Assembly: GCA_000431515.1 (NCBI GenBank)
Contig: HF991369.1
Location: 19,877 to 29,898, forward strand
Source of the DNA: Clostridium sp. CAG:632
Lineage (GTDB): Bacteria; Bacillota; Clostridia; Lachnospirales; Lachnospiraceae
Length of the DNA: 10,022 nucleotides
Direction: 5' to 3'
Shown in pieces: positions 1 through 6,377 of the stretch. Position 1 is the stretch's first letter. The number at the start of each line of letters is the position of its first letter. Below the pieces are notes generated by a model. The model did not search any database. It saw only the letters and a list, made by a program, of their open reading frames with translations, and was not told the DNA's origin. The position numbers were made by a program, and so were the translations under genes.

Positions 1-35
1 ACATTTTTGTTGAAGGCGTCCGGGTTATGGACTAA
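1..35 (+). CDS. C-terminal end of a probable Asp23/Gls24 family protein (YloU-like), partial
   Basis: Only the last ten codons are in the window. Reading from base 3 gives IFVEGVRVMD followed by a TAA stop at 33-35. A hydrophobic strand followed by V-x-G-V at the extreme C terminus is typical of Asp23/Gls24 (YloU) proteins, which are small, envelope-associated and often encoded directly upstream of the DhaL-type fatty acid kinase gene in Firmicutes. The stop lies 21 bases before the next start, which fits an operon. The call rests mainly on this neighbourhood and on ten residues, so the family is a reasoned guess. Confidence 0.5.
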   Translation, partial: IFVEGVRVMD

Positions 36-41
36 TCAGTT

Positions 42-48
42 AAGGAGG
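42..48 (+). promoter_or_regulatory. Strong Shine-Dalgarno that fixes a GTG start for fakA
   Basis: The sequence AAGGAGG lies 8 bases upstream of the GTG at 57-59 and 17 bases upstream of the ATG at 66-68. The spacing strongly favours the GTG, even though the in-frame ATG three codons later looks more conventional. Confidence 0.75.
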
Positions 49-56
49 AAATAAAA

Positions 57-1733
57 GTGGCTATCATGAGTATTGATGCGGCGTTGCTTCAGAAGGCATT
101 TCTGGCCGGTGCACAAAGCATTGAGAGTAAGAAAGATTATATTAACCAGTTAAATGTATTCCCGGTTCCGGACGGAGATACCGGTACGAACATGACCTTA
201 ACCATTATGTCAGCGGCAAAGGAAGTTGGTGCAATTGAGACACCGACGATGGACACTCTGTCAAAGGCGATCTCAAGCGGTTCACTTCGTGGCGCAAGAG
301 GTAATTCAGGTGTTATCCTTTCACAGCTGTTCCGTGGATTCTGCAGAGGGATTGCAGGCAAGACTGCGCTTACCACAGAGGATCTGGCCGGATGCTTTGA
401 ACAGGCAGTTGCAACCGCATATAAGGCAGTTATGAAGCCGAAGGAGGGTACGATTCTGACGGTTGCGAGCGGAGTCGCAGAGAAAGCGAAGGAGATTCAT
501 CGCAAAGTTAAGGATATTGAAGAATTCGGCAGAATTGTAATCGAATACGGCAATGAGGTTCTGGCATATACACCGGAATTACTTCCGGTATTAAAGGAAG
601 CAGGGGTTGTGGATTCCGGCGGACAGGGTCTGATGACAGTCCTGGAGGGTGCATATAATGCCCTGATCGGTAAGGCAGTTGTAGTGACGGCACCGGTTAT
701 GGAGTCTACCCAGAAATTTGATTTTACAGTCGAAGATGATCCGAATGCAGAGATTACATTTGGGTATTGTACAGAATTTATCGTAGTTCTGGAGAAAGAG
801 TATAATGAGGAAACAGAAGCAGAGTTTAAAGAGTATTTAAGCTCTATCGGTGATTCACTGGTCGTTGTTTCCGATGATGATATCGTAAAGGTTCATGTGC
901 ATACCAATCATCCAGGTCTGGCATTTGAGAAGGGTCTTATGTATGGATCGCTGACCCGTATGAAGATTGACAATATGCGGGAAGAGCATCAGGAGAAGCT
1001 GGCAAGAGAAGGTAAGAAGCCGGAGGCTCAGGCATCGAAGCCGGCGGCAGAGACGAAACCGGCGGAACCGGCAAAGGAATATGGCTTTATCTCCGTTACG
1101 ATTGGTGAGGGTATCAACGAGATCTTTGAGGGACTTGGTGTTGATTATTTGATCGAAGGCGGTCAGACCATGAACCCAAGCACAGAGGATATGCTGAATG
1201 CAATCGATCAGGTAAATGCGAAGACTGTATTTATTCTCCCGAACAATAAGAACATTATTCTTGCAGCCAATCAGGCACAGAGCCTGGTAGAGGATAAGAA
1301 GATTGTGGTAATTCCGTCAAAGACGGTTCCGCAGGGAATTTCCGCAATCATCGCATTTGATCCGTCACAGACAATCGAGGATAACACCACCGGCATGACG
1401 GAAGCCATGCATGCGGTTAAGACCGGTCAGGTTACGTATGCGGTCCGTGATACCAGCATTGACGGAAAGACGATCCGGGAAGGTGATATCATGGGAATCG
1501 GAGATTCCGGTATCCGGGCAGTCGGTACAGATATTTATGAGACGACAATTGCACTGGTTGATGATATGGTTGATGATGATTCCGAGCTGATCTGCATTTA
1601 TTATGGAGATGAAGTACAGGAGGATGATGCCAATGCATTACTGGATGCTTTGGAGAAGAAATATAAAAACTGTGATATCGAGTTGCATTATGGCGGACAG
1701 CCAATCTACTATTATGTGATTTCTGTAGAATAA
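57..1733 (+). CDS. fakA: Fatty acid kinase FakA / YloV (DhaL-type ATP-binding domain protein)
   Basis: FakA phosphorylates FakB-bound fatty acids to acyl-phosphate, feeding exogenous or recycled fatty acids into phospholipid synthesis in the cytoplasm. The 558-residue length matches the family. The N-terminal DhaL kinase domain carries NVFPVPDGDTGTN (33-45; Asp39 and Asp41 are the expected Mg-ATP ligands), GARGNSGVILSQ (79-90) and VDSGGQGL (185-192). The middle domain has Cys238, His280 and His282, positions comparable to the zinc site I recall for the S. aureus FakA middle domain. A low-complexity Ala/Pro/Lys/Glu linker (about 317-340) leads to a C-terminal domain with GGQTMNPST (368-376) and PNNKNI (395-400), which resembles the DegV/FakB-binding part of YloV. 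The GTG start is chosen on RBS spacing. No FakB (DegV) gene is in the window, so its partner must be elsewhere. The gene ends just before a strong terminator. Confidence 0.93.
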   Translation: MAIMSIDAALLQKAFLAGAQSIESKKDYINQLNVFPVPDGDTGTNMTLTIMSAAKEVGAIETPTMDTLSKAISSGSLRGARGNSGVILSQLFRGFCRGIAGKTALTTEDLAGCFEQAVATAYKAVMKPKEGTILTVASGVAEKAKEIHRKVKDIEEFGRIVIEYGNEVLAYTPELLPVLKEAGVVDSGGQGLMTVLEGAYNALIGKAVVVTAPVMESTQKFDFTVEDDPNAEITFGYCTEFIVVLEKEYNEETEAEFKEYLSSIGDSLVVVSDDDIVKVHVHTNHPGLAFEKGLMYGSLTRMKIDNMREEHQEKLAREGKKPEAQASKPAAETKPAEPAKEYGFISVTIGEGINEIFEGLGVDYLIEGGQTMNPSTEDMLNAIDQVNAKTVFILPNNKNIILAANQAQSLVEDKKIVVIPSKTVPQGISAIIAFDPSQTIEDNTTGMTEAMHAVKTGQVTYAVRDTSIDGKTIREGDIMGIGDSGIRAVGTDIYETTIALVDDMVDDDSELICIYYGDEVQEDDANALLDALEKKYKNCDIELHYGGQPIYYYVISVE

Positions 1734-1744
1734 CAGGAATGGAT

Positions 1745-1790
1745 AAAACTCTCTGACATATAATATAAAAAGATGTCAGAGAGTTTTTTT
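1745..1790 (+). terminator. Intrinsic terminator after fakA, overlapping the 5' end of yqfC
   Basis: A perfect 15-base inverted repeat (left arm 1745-1759, right arm 1773-1787; core ACTCTCTGACAT / ATGTCAGAGAGT) encloses a 13-base AT-rich loop. It is followed by an uninterrupted run of seven T at 1784-1790. The stem starts 12 bases after the fakA stop codon, the classic layout of a Rho-independent terminator. The right arm contains the ATG at 1773 that opens the yqfC reading frame, so terminator and gene start overlap. Confidence 0.85.
1757..1764 (+). promoter_or_regulatory. Possible -10 element for yqfC inside the terminator loop
   Basis: CATATAAT spans the end of the terminator left arm and the start of its loop. 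It contains a perfect TATAAT (1759-1764) and is close to the sigma-E type -10 (CATACAnT) expected for yqfC. I find no good -35 at 16-18 bases upstream (GGAATG region) and no extended TG, so this is only a candidate. Initiation from here would start near 1771 and give an mRNA that lacks the left arm of the hairpin. Confidence 0.25.
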
Positions 1791-2030
1791 ATGCAGATTT
1801 CCAGAGATGTAACAGAGGAAGCAATGGTGCTCCGGGTGATCGGTGCCGGAGAAGCATGGCTTGAAAATTATCAGACCTTAATGGAGTATACGGATGAACG
1901 GATCCGGGTATCCGGTAGATATTCTGAAATACAGATCGAGGGTTATGGAATGCGGATAGAATATTATGGCAATATTGATATGAAAATACAGGGTGTGATT
2001 CGGAAGATTCAGTTTGAAGATTATAGCTAA
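1773..2030 (+). CDS. yqfC: YabP/YqfC-family sporulation protein
   Basis: This small protein (85 residues, or 79 from ATG 1791) has the beta-rich YabP/YqfC pattern: a leading x-x-R-D-V segment, then LENYQTLMEYTDERIRVSG (about 31-49), an I-x-I-x-G turn (54-57) and a C-terminal V-I-R-K-I-Q-F-E strand. The family is known from sporulation; B. subtilis yqfC is paired with yqfD and is under sigma-E control. Here too yqfD follows after about 20 bases, which is the strongest support. The sequence is divergent: the LPR and L-x-G motifs usual near the N terminus are replaced by EEAMVLRVIGAGE. The start is uncertain. ATG 1773 lies in the terminator arm with no clear RBS. ATG 1791 has only a weak purine stretch (CAGAGAG) before a T run. 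The longer form is listed because homologues usually have some residues before the conserved block. Confidence 0.8.
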   Translation: MSESFFMQISRDVTEEAMVLRVIGAGEAWLENYQTLMEYTDERIRVSGRYSEIQIEGYGMRIEYYGNIDMKIQGVIRKIQFEDYS

Positions 2031-2051
2031 AAGAATAAAAAGGTGAATGTT

Positions 2052-3251
2052 ATGGGCAGAATCAGAACCTGGTTAAAGGGCTATTTGCAGGTCTATGTAT
2101 CCGGAAACCGGCCGGAACGCTTTCTTTCATTAATGAAGCATAAGGAGATTCTGGTATGGGAAGTAGAACCTTATGAAAATGGATATCTGTTTTTCATGGA
2201 GCAGTCAAAATTCCGGGAATTGGATGCAATCCGGAAAAAGGCCGGTTGTAAGCTGGAAATTCGACAGAAACATGGACTTCCATTCTGGATGTTCCGCTAT
2301 CGGAAGCGAAAGCTTCTGGTCCTCGGAGCACTGATCGGCTGTGGATTGGTATACTGGGGCTCCCTGTTTATCTGGGATGTAAATGTACATGGTACATATT
2401 TTTATACTGATGCACAGGTGGCAGATTACATCGAACAGAATGCAGTACAACTCGGATGCCGGAAAGCAGAGGTAGATTGTCATCAACTGGAAGAGGAATT
2501 AAGAGAGGTCTTTCCTGAGATTGCATGGGTCAGCTGCGAGATTAAGGGGACGCAGCTGAATGTGGAGATTAAGGAAACTTTGGAGGGAACTGAGACAATA
2601 CAGACCGATGCGACTCCACAGGATATCGTGGCGGCAAAGGACGGTGTGATCGTTGAGATGATCACACGAAACGGTACACCGGTTGTGAAAAACGGAATGA
2701 CAGTTGCCAGAGGGGATATCCTGATTTCCGGTGTGATCCATATTTATGATGATTATGATGAAGTATTGGAAACAGATATGGTTGCTGCGGATGGAGATGT
2801 GATTGCAGAAACCGTATACCAATACTCTGATTCCTTTGATATGCAATATTATGAGAAAGATTATACCGGAAAAACGCAGTATTCCCTGACTCTTGAGCTT
2901 GGAAGTTTTCTACAAGAATTTCGGTTGCCGTTCAAAGCTTATGATTATTATGATCAGATAGAAGAGAATCATAAATTAAAGCTGGGGCACACCTACGTGT
3001 TACCATGCAGCTTTACGGTAAACCGGTATCAGGAATATATTCCGACCCTGCATACCTATACAGAAGAAGAGGCAAGGAATCGGGCACAAGAGCGGTTTCA
3101 GAACTACATCAGTAATTTATCCGAAAAAAAAGTAGAAATCATGGAAAATAATGTTACAATAGATTTCAGAGATAATACCTGCGAGGCTGTCGGAACGGTT
3201 GTCGTATGGGAACGGATCGGTTATGGAAGACCGCTGACTGCGCAGGAATAG
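2052..3251 (+). CDS. yqfD: Sporulation protein YqfD (membrane-anchored, FtsQ/POTRA-like region)
   Basis: YqfD is a conserved sporulation membrane protein of Firmicutes; its exact biochemical role is not established. The start at ATG 2052 has AGGTGA five bases upstream. A GTG at 2043 would add three residues but has no better RBS. The 399-residue protein starts with the typical G-R-I-R-x-W-L-x-G-Y-L segment, has a short cytoplasmic domain, and then a single membrane segment at about 88-108 (LLVLGALIGCGLVYWGSLFI). Next comes a POTRA/FtsQ-like stretch beginning WDVNVHGTYFYTDAQV and ending near CEIKGTQLNVEIKE. The following VAAKDGVIVEMITRNGTPVV with GDILISG matches the conserved YqfD core. The C-terminal half after about residue 240 is Tyr- and acid-rich, presumably extracytoplasmic. 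The gene lies 21 bases after yqfC and 23 bases before phoH, so the three are probably co-transcribed. Confidence 0.93.
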   Translation: MGRIRTWLKGYLQVYVSGNRPERFLSLMKHKEILVWEVEPYENGYLFFMEQSKFRELDAIRKKAGCKLEIRQKHGLPFWMFRYRKRKLLVLGALIGCGLVYWGSLFIWDVNVHGTYFYTDAQVADYIEQNAVQLGCRKAEVDCHQLEEELREVFPEIAWVSCEIKGTQLNVEIKETLEGTETIQTDATPQDIVAAKDGVIVEMITRNGTPVVKNGMTVARGDILISGVIHIYDDYDEVLETDMVAADGDVIAETVYQYSDSFDMQYYEKDYTGKTQYSLTLELGSFLQEFRLPFKAYDYYDQIEENHKLKLGHTYVLPCSFTVNRYQEYIPTLHTYTEEEARNRAQERFQNYISNLSEKKVEIMENNVTIDFRDNTCEAVGTVVVWERIGYGRPLTAQE

Positions 3252-3274
3252 CTCAGACAAACGGAGGAGAATGA

Positions 3275-4273
3275 ATGAATACAGTAGAAGCAGCAATTCA
3301 GATACCCGCAGAGCATATGCTGAATGTATTTGGACAGTTTGACAAAAACATCAAAAAAATCGAACGGACATTGTCAGTTACCCTGATCATGCGTGGCGAT
3401 CAGTTAAAGATAATCGGAAATGAGAGTACCGTACAACAGGCACAGACGATCATAGAAGAATTGATCGGCATGTCAAAGCGCGGCAATCAGATCAGTGAAC
3501 AGAATGTAGATTATGTATTGTCAACCGTATTTACGGAACAAAGCGGACATATGGAAGAGTTAGACCGTGATATTGTCTGCCATACGATCAACGGGAAGCC
3601 GATAAAGGCCAAGACCCATGGGCAAAAGCAGTATCTGGATATGCTGGAAGAGAAGATGATCGTGTTCGGAATCGGTCCGGCCGGTACCGGTAAGACCTAT
3701 CTGGCCATGGCAATGGCAATCCGGGCATTTAAGAATAATGAGGTAAACCGGATCATTCTGACAAGACCGGCAATCGAGGCCGGAGAGAAACTCGGCTTTC
3801 TTCCGGGAGATCTGCAGAGCAAGGTAGATCCATACCTTCGACCGTTATATGATGCATTGTATGAAATCATGGGTGCGGAAACTTTCCTGAAGAATATGGA
3901 AAAGGGACTGATCGAAGTGGCACCGTTAGCTTATATGCGAGGCAGAACTCTGGATAATGCTTATATTATTCTGGACGAAGCGCAGAATACAACGCCGGCA
4001 CAGATGAAAATGTTTCTGACCCGAATCGGATTCGGTTCCAGGGCTATTATAACCGGAGATCTGTCCCAGAAAGATCTGGCTCCGAATGTTAAGTCCGGTC
4101 TGGATGAGGCACTTAAGATCCTTGGAAAGATCGATGAGATCGGAATCTGCCGTCTGACCAGCCGGGACGTAGTGAGGCATCCACTGGTACAGAAGATTGT
4201 CAGTGCTTATGATGCTTATGAAGAGAAACGATCAAAGGGAAAAAATGTAAAAACCCAGCCGAAACACTTGTAA
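3275..4273 (+). CDS. phoH: PhoH-like ATPase (PhoH family, KH-like N-terminal region)
   Basis: This is a cytoplasmic P-loop ATPase of the PhoH family, thought to act on RNA and commonly encoded beside, or fused to, the YbeY RNase. The 332-residue length is typical (B. subtilis PhoH is about 320). An N-terminal KH-like segment (about 5-65, ending QAQTIIEELI) is followed by the ATPase core. Walker A is GPAGTGKT (134-141), ILTRPAIEAGEKLGFLPGD (161-179) is the family signature, Walker B is IILDEAQN (231-238), and sensor I is IITGDLSQ (258-265). All key residues are present. The RBS GGAGGA (3263-3268) is six bases before ATG 3275; another ATG at 3271 is out of frame. The Lys-rich C-terminal tail (KRSKGKNVKTQPKHL) is unstructured. 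The stop codon may be part of a promoter for ybeY. Confidence 0.95.
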   Translation: MNTVEAAIQIPAEHMLNVFGQFDKNIKKIERTLSVTLIMRGDQLKIIGNESTVQQAQTIIEELIGMSKRGNQISEQNVDYVLSTVFTEQSGHMEELDRDIVCHTINGKPIKAKTHGQKQYLDMLEEKMIVFGIGPAGTGKTYLAMAMAIRAFKNNEVNRIILTRPAIEAGEKLGFLPGDLQSKVDPYLRPLYDALYEIMGAETFLKNMEKGLIEVAPLAYMRGRTLDNAYIILDEAQNTTPAQMKMFLTRIGFGSRAIITGDLSQKDLAPNVKSGLDEALKILGKIDEIGICRLTSRDVVRHPLVQKIVSAYDAYEEKRSKGKNVKTQPKHL

Positions 4274-4296
4274 TAATATATCTGGTTGTTTATAAT
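4268..4296 (+). promoter_or_regulatory. Candidate vegetative promoter for ybeY operon
   Basis: TTGTAA (4268-4273, matching 4 of 6 bases of TTGACA and including the phoH stop codon) is separated by exactly 17 bases from a perfect TATAAT (4291-4296). The surroundings are AT-rich. Transcription would begin near 4303 and give a leader of about 30 bases carrying the AGGAGG at 4323-4328. The fit of spacing and -10 is good, but it is a sequence match only, and ybeY could also be read from upstream because I see no terminator after phoH. Confidence 0.45.
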
Positions 4297-4332
4297 AAAT
4301 AGGATACTAGATGTTGATATTTAGGAGGAATT

Positions 4333-4833
4333 ATGACAGTTAATATTGAGAATGAATATTTGTGTGAAATATCCATAGATTACCTTCATATTATTCACGA
4401 TATCGTGGGAGCAGCAATTGATTATGTAGGCTGTCCGTATGATGTGGAAGTCAATGTGCTTCTGACAGATAATGAGCAGATACAGGAGATTAACCGGGAG
4501 AACCGCCAGATCGATCGTCCAACGGATGTACTTTCATTTCCAATGATCGAGTTTGATCATCCGGAGGAATTTGAAATCGTAGAGGATCATCCGGAAGATT
4601 ACTTTAACAGCGACACCGGAGAGCTTCTGCTGGGTGATATTGTGATCTCTATGGATAAGGTATATGAGCAGGCGGAGGAATTTGGACATTCGCCGGAGCG
4701 TGAGCTTGCATTTTTGGTAGCACATAGTATGCTGCATCTGAGCGGCTATGACCATGAAGAAGATGCAGAACGGGTTATCATGGAAGCAAAACAGGAAGAA
4801 ATATTACAGAACAGGGGCTATACGAGAGATTGA
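4333..4833 (+). CDS. ybeY: Endoribonuclease YbeY (rRNA maturation factor)
   Basis: YbeY is a zinc-dependent endoribonuclease involved in 16S rRNA 3'-end maturation and ribosome quality control. The diagnostic H-x3-H-x5-H zinc motif is intact (His131, His135, His141, in HSMLHLSGYDHEED; Ser132 replaces the usual Gly). Other family markers are NREN-x-x-I-DRPTDVLSFP (54-70) and LLLGDIVIS (98-106). The length of 166 residues is normal. The region 73-96 is rich in acidic residues (EEFEIVEDHPEDYF), the usual variable insert before GELLLGD. AGGAGG at 4323-4328 precedes ATG 4333 by four bases. It follows phoH, the usual order in Firmicutes, but the era and diacylglycerol kinase genes often found next are absent. 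Confidence 0.96.
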   Translation: MTVNIENEYLCEISIDYLHIIHDIVGAAIDYVGCPYDVEVNVLLTDNEQIQEINRENRQIDRPTDVLSFPMIEFDHPEEFEIVEDHPEDYFNSDTGELLLGDIVISMDKVYEQAEEFGHSPERELAFLVAHSMLHLSGYDHEEDAERVIMEAKQEEILQNRGYTRD

Positions 4834-4853
4834 TCTCCCGGCCGGAATGAAAC

Positions 4854-4858
4854 GAGGT
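4854..4858 (+). promoter_or_regulatory. RBS that sets the DUF3048 lipoprotein start
   Basis: GAGGT lies six bases before ATG 4865. The reading frame is open back to ATG 4748 inside ybeY, but only the 4865 start (or ATG 4877) puts the signal peptide at the N terminus, so this RBS decides the call. Confidence 0.55.
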
Positions 4859-4864
4859 AGAAAG

Positions 4865-5935
4865 ATGAGAAAATTCATGAAAAAAACAGTTGCAGTCAGT
4901 GTAAGTGCCGTACTTGGTCTGTCAGTGTTAATGACCGGCTGCGGTAAGGAGGAAGCAAGTACCGCAGCGACCACTGCGACAGAGGCAATGAGCTCTGTTA
5001 CAGATATTGAGCTTGTGAATACAGAAGGCAAGGTACAGAGTGATCTGACCGGTGAGTGGGTAGACCCTGAGGTGAACCAGAACCGTCCGGTTGCGATTAT
5101 GATCAATAATATCGGAGAGGCAATGCCGCAGTCCGGAATCGGACAGGCAGATGTGATCTATGAGATGGTCGTAGAAGGCGGGATCACCCGTCTGATGGCT
5201 GTGTTTTCTGATTACAGCGGATTGGAAAAAATCGGACCGGTAAGAAGTGCCAGACAGTATTATGTTCGTGCAGCCGAGCAGCTGGATGCGATTTTCTGCC
5301 ATATCGGAACTTCAACCCTTGCAGATAATGAACTGGCGAGCAGCGGACAGGATCATATGGACGGGATGTCTGCCCTGGGTAATTATTTTATCTATCGGGA
5401 TAATTCCAGAGTGGCACCACATAATGCCTATACCTCTGAAGAGGGATTAAATAAGGCTCTTGAAAATTCCGGATTTACCAGAACTCATAGCAGCAGCTAC
5501 GAGCCGATGTTTACATTTAATTCCAAGGTAAAGGATCTTGAGAACGGATCTGATGCGAAGAAGATCACAACCGCATTTAATGCAAACCGGATTCCGTGGT
5601 TTGAGTATCATGAAGATGATCAGCAGTATTACCGTTTTCAGTATGGTGAGGAGCAGATTGATGATCAGACGAATGAACAGTTACATTTCCAGAATGTTCT
5701 GATCTTATTTGCAGAGACTTATTCTGCAGACGGCTATCTGATGGAGGTTAAGAATAATCAGTCCGGAAACGGATATTATGCAACCAACGGCAAATACATC
5801 CCAATCACCTGGAAGTATGAGAACGGAACCATCCATTACTATACGGAGTCCGGCGATAAGCTGTCCATGAATCCGGGCAAGACATGGATTACTTACTTTG
5901 ATGCAGCAAATACTGCAGGAGTTACATTCGAATAG
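4865..5935 (+). CDS. DUF3048 (YerB-like) lipoprotein
   Basis: This is a secreted, lipid-anchored protein of unknown function. From ATG 4865 the protein is 356 residues long. It has a basic start (MRKFMKK), a hydrophobic core (about 8-23) and a lipobox MTGC with the lipidated Cys at residue 26. A Ser/Thr/Ala-rich spacer follows. The N-terminal DUF3048 domain shows NRPVAIMINNIGEAMPQSG, ADVIYEMVVEGGITRLMAVF and IGPVRSARQYYV, all characteristic. The C-terminal DUF3048 domain ends with LSMNPGKTWITYF. The family includes B. subtilis YerB; no catalytic activity is established as far as I know. It begins 31 bases after ybeY and ends 10 bases before cdd, so it is likely co-transcribed with housekeeping genes to which it has no obvious link. 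Family assignment is firm; function is unknown. Confidence 0.9.
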   Translation: MRKFMKKTVAVSVSAVLGLSVLMTGCGKEEASTAATTATEAMSSVTDIELVNTEGKVQSDLTGEWVDPEVNQNRPVAIMINNIGEAMPQSGIGQADVIYEMVVEGGITRLMAVFSDYSGLEKIGPVRSARQYYVRAAEQLDAIFCHIGTSTLADNELASSGQDHMDGMSALGNYFIYRDNSRVAPHNAYTSEEGLNKALENSGFTRTHSSSYEPMFTFNSKVKDLENGSDAKKITTAFNANRIPWFEYHEDDQQYYRFQYGEEQIDDQTNEQLHFQNVLILFAETYSADGYLMEVKNNQSGNGYYATNGKYIPITWKYENGTIHYYTESGDKLSMNPGKTWITYFDAANTAGVTFE

Positions 5936-5945
5936 GAGAGGTCTT

Positions 5946-6359
5946 ATGACAAATGAGACATTGATCGGGTACGCAAAGCAGGCGATGGGACGGGCATATG
6001 CACCATATTCCGGATTTCAGGTTGGTGCGGCATTACTGACGAAAGATGGACAGGTGTTCTATGGCTGTAATATAGAGAATGCCTCGTATGGAGCTACCAA
6101 TTGTGCAGAGCGTACAGCGATTTTTAAGGCTGTTTCGGAGGGGCAGCGGGAATTTGATAAGATTGCAGTTGTCTGCAGTGAAAATAGGAAGGCATATCCC
6201 TGTGGAATATGCCTTCAAGTAATGTCTGAGTTTATGCCGGACGGAATGGTTTTATTAGAAGATTCGAACGGAATCGAAACATTGACAGTGAAAGAATTAT
6301 TGCCGGCTGCATTTCAATTGAAAGAATCGTCGGATTTAAGAAAATCCCATACAGAGTAG
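5946..6359 (+). CDS. cdd: Cytidine deaminase
   Basis: The enzyme converts cytidine and deoxycytidine to uridine and deoxyuridine in pyrimidine salvage, as a zinc-dependent homotetramer in the cytoplasm. The 137-residue protein has the family order: YAPYSGFQVGAALLTKDG (18-35), GCNIENASYG (40-49) and the catalytic CAER with zinc ligand Cys53 and proton shuttle Glu55. The second zinc pair is Cys86 and Cys89 (in PCGIC). These positions equal those of B. subtilis Cdd. One oddity is CLQ at 89-91, where nearly all relatives have CRQ. The C terminus after about residue 125 (KESSDLRKSHTE) is a short polar extension. The start ATG 5946 is chosen because AGGAG (5934-5938) overlaps the previous stop and is seven bases upstream; an in-frame ATG at 5898 would lie inside the lipoprotein gene. 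It is followed after 18 bases by the flippase gene. Confidence 0.95.
   Translation: MTNETLIGYAKQAMGRAYAPYSGFQVGAALLTKDGQVFYGCNIENASYGATNCAERTAIFKAVSEGQREFDKIAVVCSENRKAYPCGICLQVMSEFMPDGMVLLEDSNGIETLTVKELLPAAFQLKESSDLRKSHTE
6188..6216 (+). repeat. 10-bp perfect inverted repeat within cdd
   Basis: GAAGGCATAT (6188-6197) and ATATGCCTTC (6207-6216) are exact reverse complements around a nine-base loop. The repeat covers the codons for the second zinc-binding Cys pair and the unusual Leu90. There is no T run after it, so it is not a terminator. It may be chance or the trace of a palindrome-templated mutation. Confidence 0.6.
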
Positions 6360-6377
6360 TTTAAGGAGATAACAGAT

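Noticed and set aside
2499..2846. 115-codon minus-strand frame inside yqfD
   Set aside because: A shadow of a well-supported gene, with no RBS or recognisable motif.
3681..3690. Ten-base palindrome CCGGTACCGG
   Set aside because: It lies in the conserved glycine-rich Walker A codons of phoH and is explained by codon use for Ala-Gly-Thr-Gly.
4748..4864. Extended start of the DUF3048 gene inside ybeY
   Set aside because: It would place 39 basic, non-signal residues before an evident lipoprotein signal peptide; the RBS at 4854-4858 supports the start at 4865.
5898..5945. Upstream ATG for cytidine deaminase
   Set aside because: The added 16 residues overlap the lipoprotein gene and have no match in the family; a good RBS precedes ATG 5946, and that start reproduces the standard residue numbering of the zinc ligands.
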